64,000 nucleotides of DNA, from assembly GCA_027924585.1 (NCBI GenBank), contig BSBM01000602.1:4091501-4155500 (forward strand), read 5' to 3'. The position numbers were made by a program, and so were the translations under genes. Shown one piece after another: positions 60,731-64,000 of this stretch (its first letter is position 1; every line of letters starts with the position of its first letter). The notes beneath the pieces are model-generated. The model made no database searches, was not told the DNA's origin, and saw only the letters and a list, made by a program, of their open reading frames with translations. Source of the stretch: Larix kaempferi. Lineage: Eukaryota; Streptophyta; Pinopsida; Pinales; Pinaceae.

Positions 60731-63700
60731 TAGGTTTTTATTTTGCGTTCTCTCTATTTGAAGATAGTTTGACCATAAGGATTTAATTCTTCATTTTGAC
60801 CAGAGGAAACCTCTTGTACAAGAAATTTAGACAGCGTTAGAGTGTGAGCATCTTAGCACTTTTTAGAACAAGTTGGGAAGGAATTTAGTATATTATTTTT
60901 AATAATAATTAAATTTTCATATGAGAACTTTCAATTTGTGAGATAAAGGATTATTTTGGCGTATTCATTTTGATTGTTTAGTTTATGAAATATGTATAAT
61001 ATACCTACATATACGTAAAAAAATGGTTGTAATTATTAACATGGTTTAAAAATGCGCGAGACAGCAACTATTTTCAAACACATTTCGAAGTTGTATGGCA
61101 TGAACACGGTAAGTTATAAGGCGGTGGAATTTTGATTTTGATGTAAAATTATCATTGTAAGATAACTAGCATTTGCCTCTTGAGAGGCAAAAATGAATGC
61201 TAGTAGGGAAAAAGGAAAGTTAGAAGGAACAAAAACATAGGCTCAGGCACTTAAGGATATTGGTAGGAACATTATAGAGTGTGATTGCATGGAGCTTTTG
61301 CTGCGTGGGGATGGAATGTCTAGGAGCTGCGATTCACTTGAAGCTAATGTGTATTATATTTTATATCATGTGCTAAGAAGTCTTACTGCGTTGAAGATCT
61401 TCCTGGGCATCGAATGAACGACCACAAAGACCAATCTATGGTTGAGATGATGGTGGATGTCTATTTGCATTGGCGTTAATGCTATCAACGATGAATGCTC
61501 TATCTTGCTGAAGCAACTAGTGAAGAATAGCATGGATCTTTGAATGTTGAATGAGCTACTTCTTATTGCTCACATTATTCCCACATGCTCTTGTTTTAGT
61601 GATATCGGAATAAAAATGCTTCCTTGAATGTGTAAGTTGTCAATGGTTTGTGTTGGTGAGTTGTTGTGTGCACATTTCCTTCTATTTCTTAATAGAAACA
61701 ATCAAATTCAGGAGTTGAGGAAGGTCAATGTTCCATAGAGCAATTGCCCCCATGAGGGGCAAAAGGAACGCGAGTGGAAAAGAACATAAAGAAGGAAAAA
61801 CACTTATCCTAAATTAGTGGTAGAAGGTTCAACAAAGTAAATTTTAATTAGTGGGTCACTTCAACATATGTGCCATTGGATTAGTATTCCTTATGGAATT
61901 TACTATTTTGCTATATCCAATTTAGGTTCATTTTTTTTCAATTCGTTGTGACATTTGAATCAAATTTTCATGGAATATTAGACCTTTAAGGACCATTTGG
62001 CCAAGCACTTTGAGGACTTTTTCAACTCAACACGTCAAAAAACTTTGGAAGATGTGATTATCAGCTAGGAATATGAGTTTTAATGTATAACTTAAATATT
62101 GAATAAATAATCATAACATGAGATTATAATGAAAATGACTAAGAGAGACACCCTTCAAATGAATGAACAACTCAAGTAACAAGTAGCATCTCCAATAACA
62201 ACCTCATAGGATTAAATGAGAGAACCTCACACTTAGTCCCTTCTCATATGCAAAGACTAATCAATAAAAACATTAGCCACTCTAGTATAATAACATAATC
62301 ATCCAAAAGAAAAAACATGGATGATGGAAGCCTCACATATACTTTTGTTGATATCTTTACTTCCTCTTTTTAAATGTTCAAATAGTTGAAATACAATGTA
62401 GATTTAAACTTGATAATTATAAATATTAAATATTAATTTTATTTAAAATATCAATTTTAACAATTTTGTTTAGAATTTCTCTAAAAATATAAAACTAAAA
62501 TTGATAATCACAAATAAAGATAGTTCACCTCTTATAATAATATAAAAGCTATATTCTTAAGCATAAATAAAATAGTTTCAAATGAGACTCTAGCATTGAA
62601 AGGTTTTCCCCCTAGCGCAGTTGACCTGATTTCATAATATGATTGTATGGTGGCCTTTGTGACAACCTTCATAAAGCCTGGATCTGCAAAGAAAAGAGTG
62701 ATGTCAGCAATATACCATGGAGAATACTTCTGACTTAGTTCGACCTTTCTTTATTGGTCACAGGTCATACAAATAGGAGTGAATGGTCAAGGAAGGTGGC
62801 ACTTTTTATCGTCGCATTGGTATGGAGGGTTCATATAGAGTTTCCTCGGTTTTCTTTTTGCGGGCAATGGAATGGATCTCTCCTCAAAAGGTAAAACATA
62901 CAAATTTATAAGTTTTTGTTTAATTTAATTTTAAAATTTTAAATATGAATGGTTTAAAAAGATTCTCAAAGTAAAAAATTCTTACTCATATTACGGTAGT
63001 AAACATGTGTGATTCTCATGTTCTTTTTTATATTCATGCTTTGATTCTCATCTTTTTTTTTTATAGAATTTCATGTTGTTTTTATATTCAAGGTTGATTC
63101 TCATCTTTTGTATAGAATTTATATATGATGATTTTGATATTTTTATTATTATTTATTTGACAATTTTATCTTAGAGTTATTGAAATTGTAGATATAAGCT
63201 ATTTTATTTTCCTAACAATTTTATTTTCAAGGTATTAAAAGTATAGATATAAGCTATTAAAATTGCATAATTCTAATAAAATATACACTAAATCTATTTC
63301 TATTTCTACAATAAAAATGTTTGAATAATAAAAAATAAATAGTAAAAAAATGATCACAAATTATTTCATGCCATTTATCCAATGATCACTGAAAAAAACC
63401 AAATCTTCATTTTTCCACACTTTGTTAAAAACACCATGCGTGAGTTAAGTATGAACATGATGCCCAGTTAGCTTGCTTCAACAATAATGATTTCAATTGA
63501 CTTGACATTTCTCCTTCCAAAGAGATATTTTCCATTTATAGGCTTCCACAAGACAAAAAATGGCCCAAGCTTTGCTTTCACCATGACACCATGTTATGGG
63601 TTTTAGATCGAATCAACGTGTGTCTTTGCATCCTTGTGTGAATTTCCATTTGGGGATTTTCGATTTCGCACTAACGCTTCTATGTAAGCTATGTTATATA

Positions 63701-64000
63701 AACATCCATGCTTTCTCTACAATTGATAGATACATGGTAAAGATGTTGTGATATAGATTTTTGTGGTTGAAAGTAGAAATATACATCAAACTAAATCCAT
63801 AAGCAGAAATATCAACGACTCATAAACCTGATGCAAATAATTTAGATTGTGGACTTGAAATTGTTCCCGTTTTATTTCTAAGATGCAACCCTCTATTATA
63901 AATGATCCATGTAATGTAGATGTTTCTTCTAGACTCTAGAAGTCAATATTACATCTTTAATAAATGATTTTTTTGAAATCCAAGTAACTTCTCTTCCTAG
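60731..64000. other. Upstream flank of the GlnRS gene, no gene recognised
   Basis: Strongly AT-rich, with no long frame on either strand and no recognisable coding motif. It holds two related hairpins near 61,170 and 61,746, reported as a finding. Confidence 0.5.

Overview
This looks like nuclear DNA of a large-genome seed plant, most likely a gymnosperm such as a conifer (an inference, with no species marker in hand). The reasons are the spliced eukaryotic gene with GT-AG introns of 9 to 27 kb, the dense nested LTR retrotransposons and LINEs, tRNA-Asp and tRNA-iMet type primer-binding sites, and the AT-rich intronic DNA. No bacterial operons, rRNA, CRISPR array or replication origin is visible.

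Almost the whole window (about 1-60,404) is one host gene read on the minus strand: cytosolic-type glutaminyl-tRNA synthetase. I could place 14 consecutive coding exons whose splice phases all agree. They encode residues 1-465, from the N-terminal tRNA-binding region through the HIGH motif of the class I catalytic domain. About 325 residues, including the KMSKS-type loop, are expected beyond the left edge. A candidate 5' UTR exon and a 187-bp leader intron lie at 60,409-60,730. The gene body exceeds 55 kb because introns 1 (14.5 kb), 4 (9.1 kb), 10 (27.0 kb) and 14 (over 4.8 kb) are filled with transposable elements.

Layout from left to right. 264-3345: short-LTR non-autonomous element carrying host-like gene fragments, including one resembling splicing factor SF3B1. 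4148-4500: 35-bp repeat and a tRNA-derived SINE candidate. 4831-5808: GlnRS exons 14-11. 5809-32837: intron 10. It holds a decayed gypsy-type element (11,704-12,181 and 25,447-26,697) split by a 13.3-kb Athila/Tat-like element with 4.5-kb LTRs and one intact gag-protease ORF (12,182-25,446). It also holds a 3.6-kb Copia gag-only element with perfect target duplications (28,887-32,522), itself inserted in a tandem duplication that copies the exon 10 splice donor. 32,838-36,175: exons 10-5. 36,176-45,230: intron 4, with a 2.3-kb short-LTR element encoding coiled-coil ORFs (37,831-40,166) and LTRs of a repeated family called 'A' here. 45,231-45,778: exons 4-2. 45,779-60,272: intron 1, with an ORF1-only LINE (46,448-53,229) interrupted by a 4.6-kb solo LTR of the same family as the Athila/Tat-like element, and an antisense family-A LTR broken by another LINE tail. 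60,273-60,404: exon 1. 60,405-64,000: leader, promoter side and intergenic AT-rich DNA without a recognisable gene.

Most well-delimited elements run antisense to the gene. The three best-resolved LTR or LINE elements that keep ORFs (Athila/Tat-like, Copia and LINE) lack reverse transcriptase: they retain gag/protease or ORF1 only, so they would depend on autonomous partners. The nesting gives relative ages: LINE before solo LTR; decayed gypsy before Athila/Tat-like element; tandem duplication before Copia.
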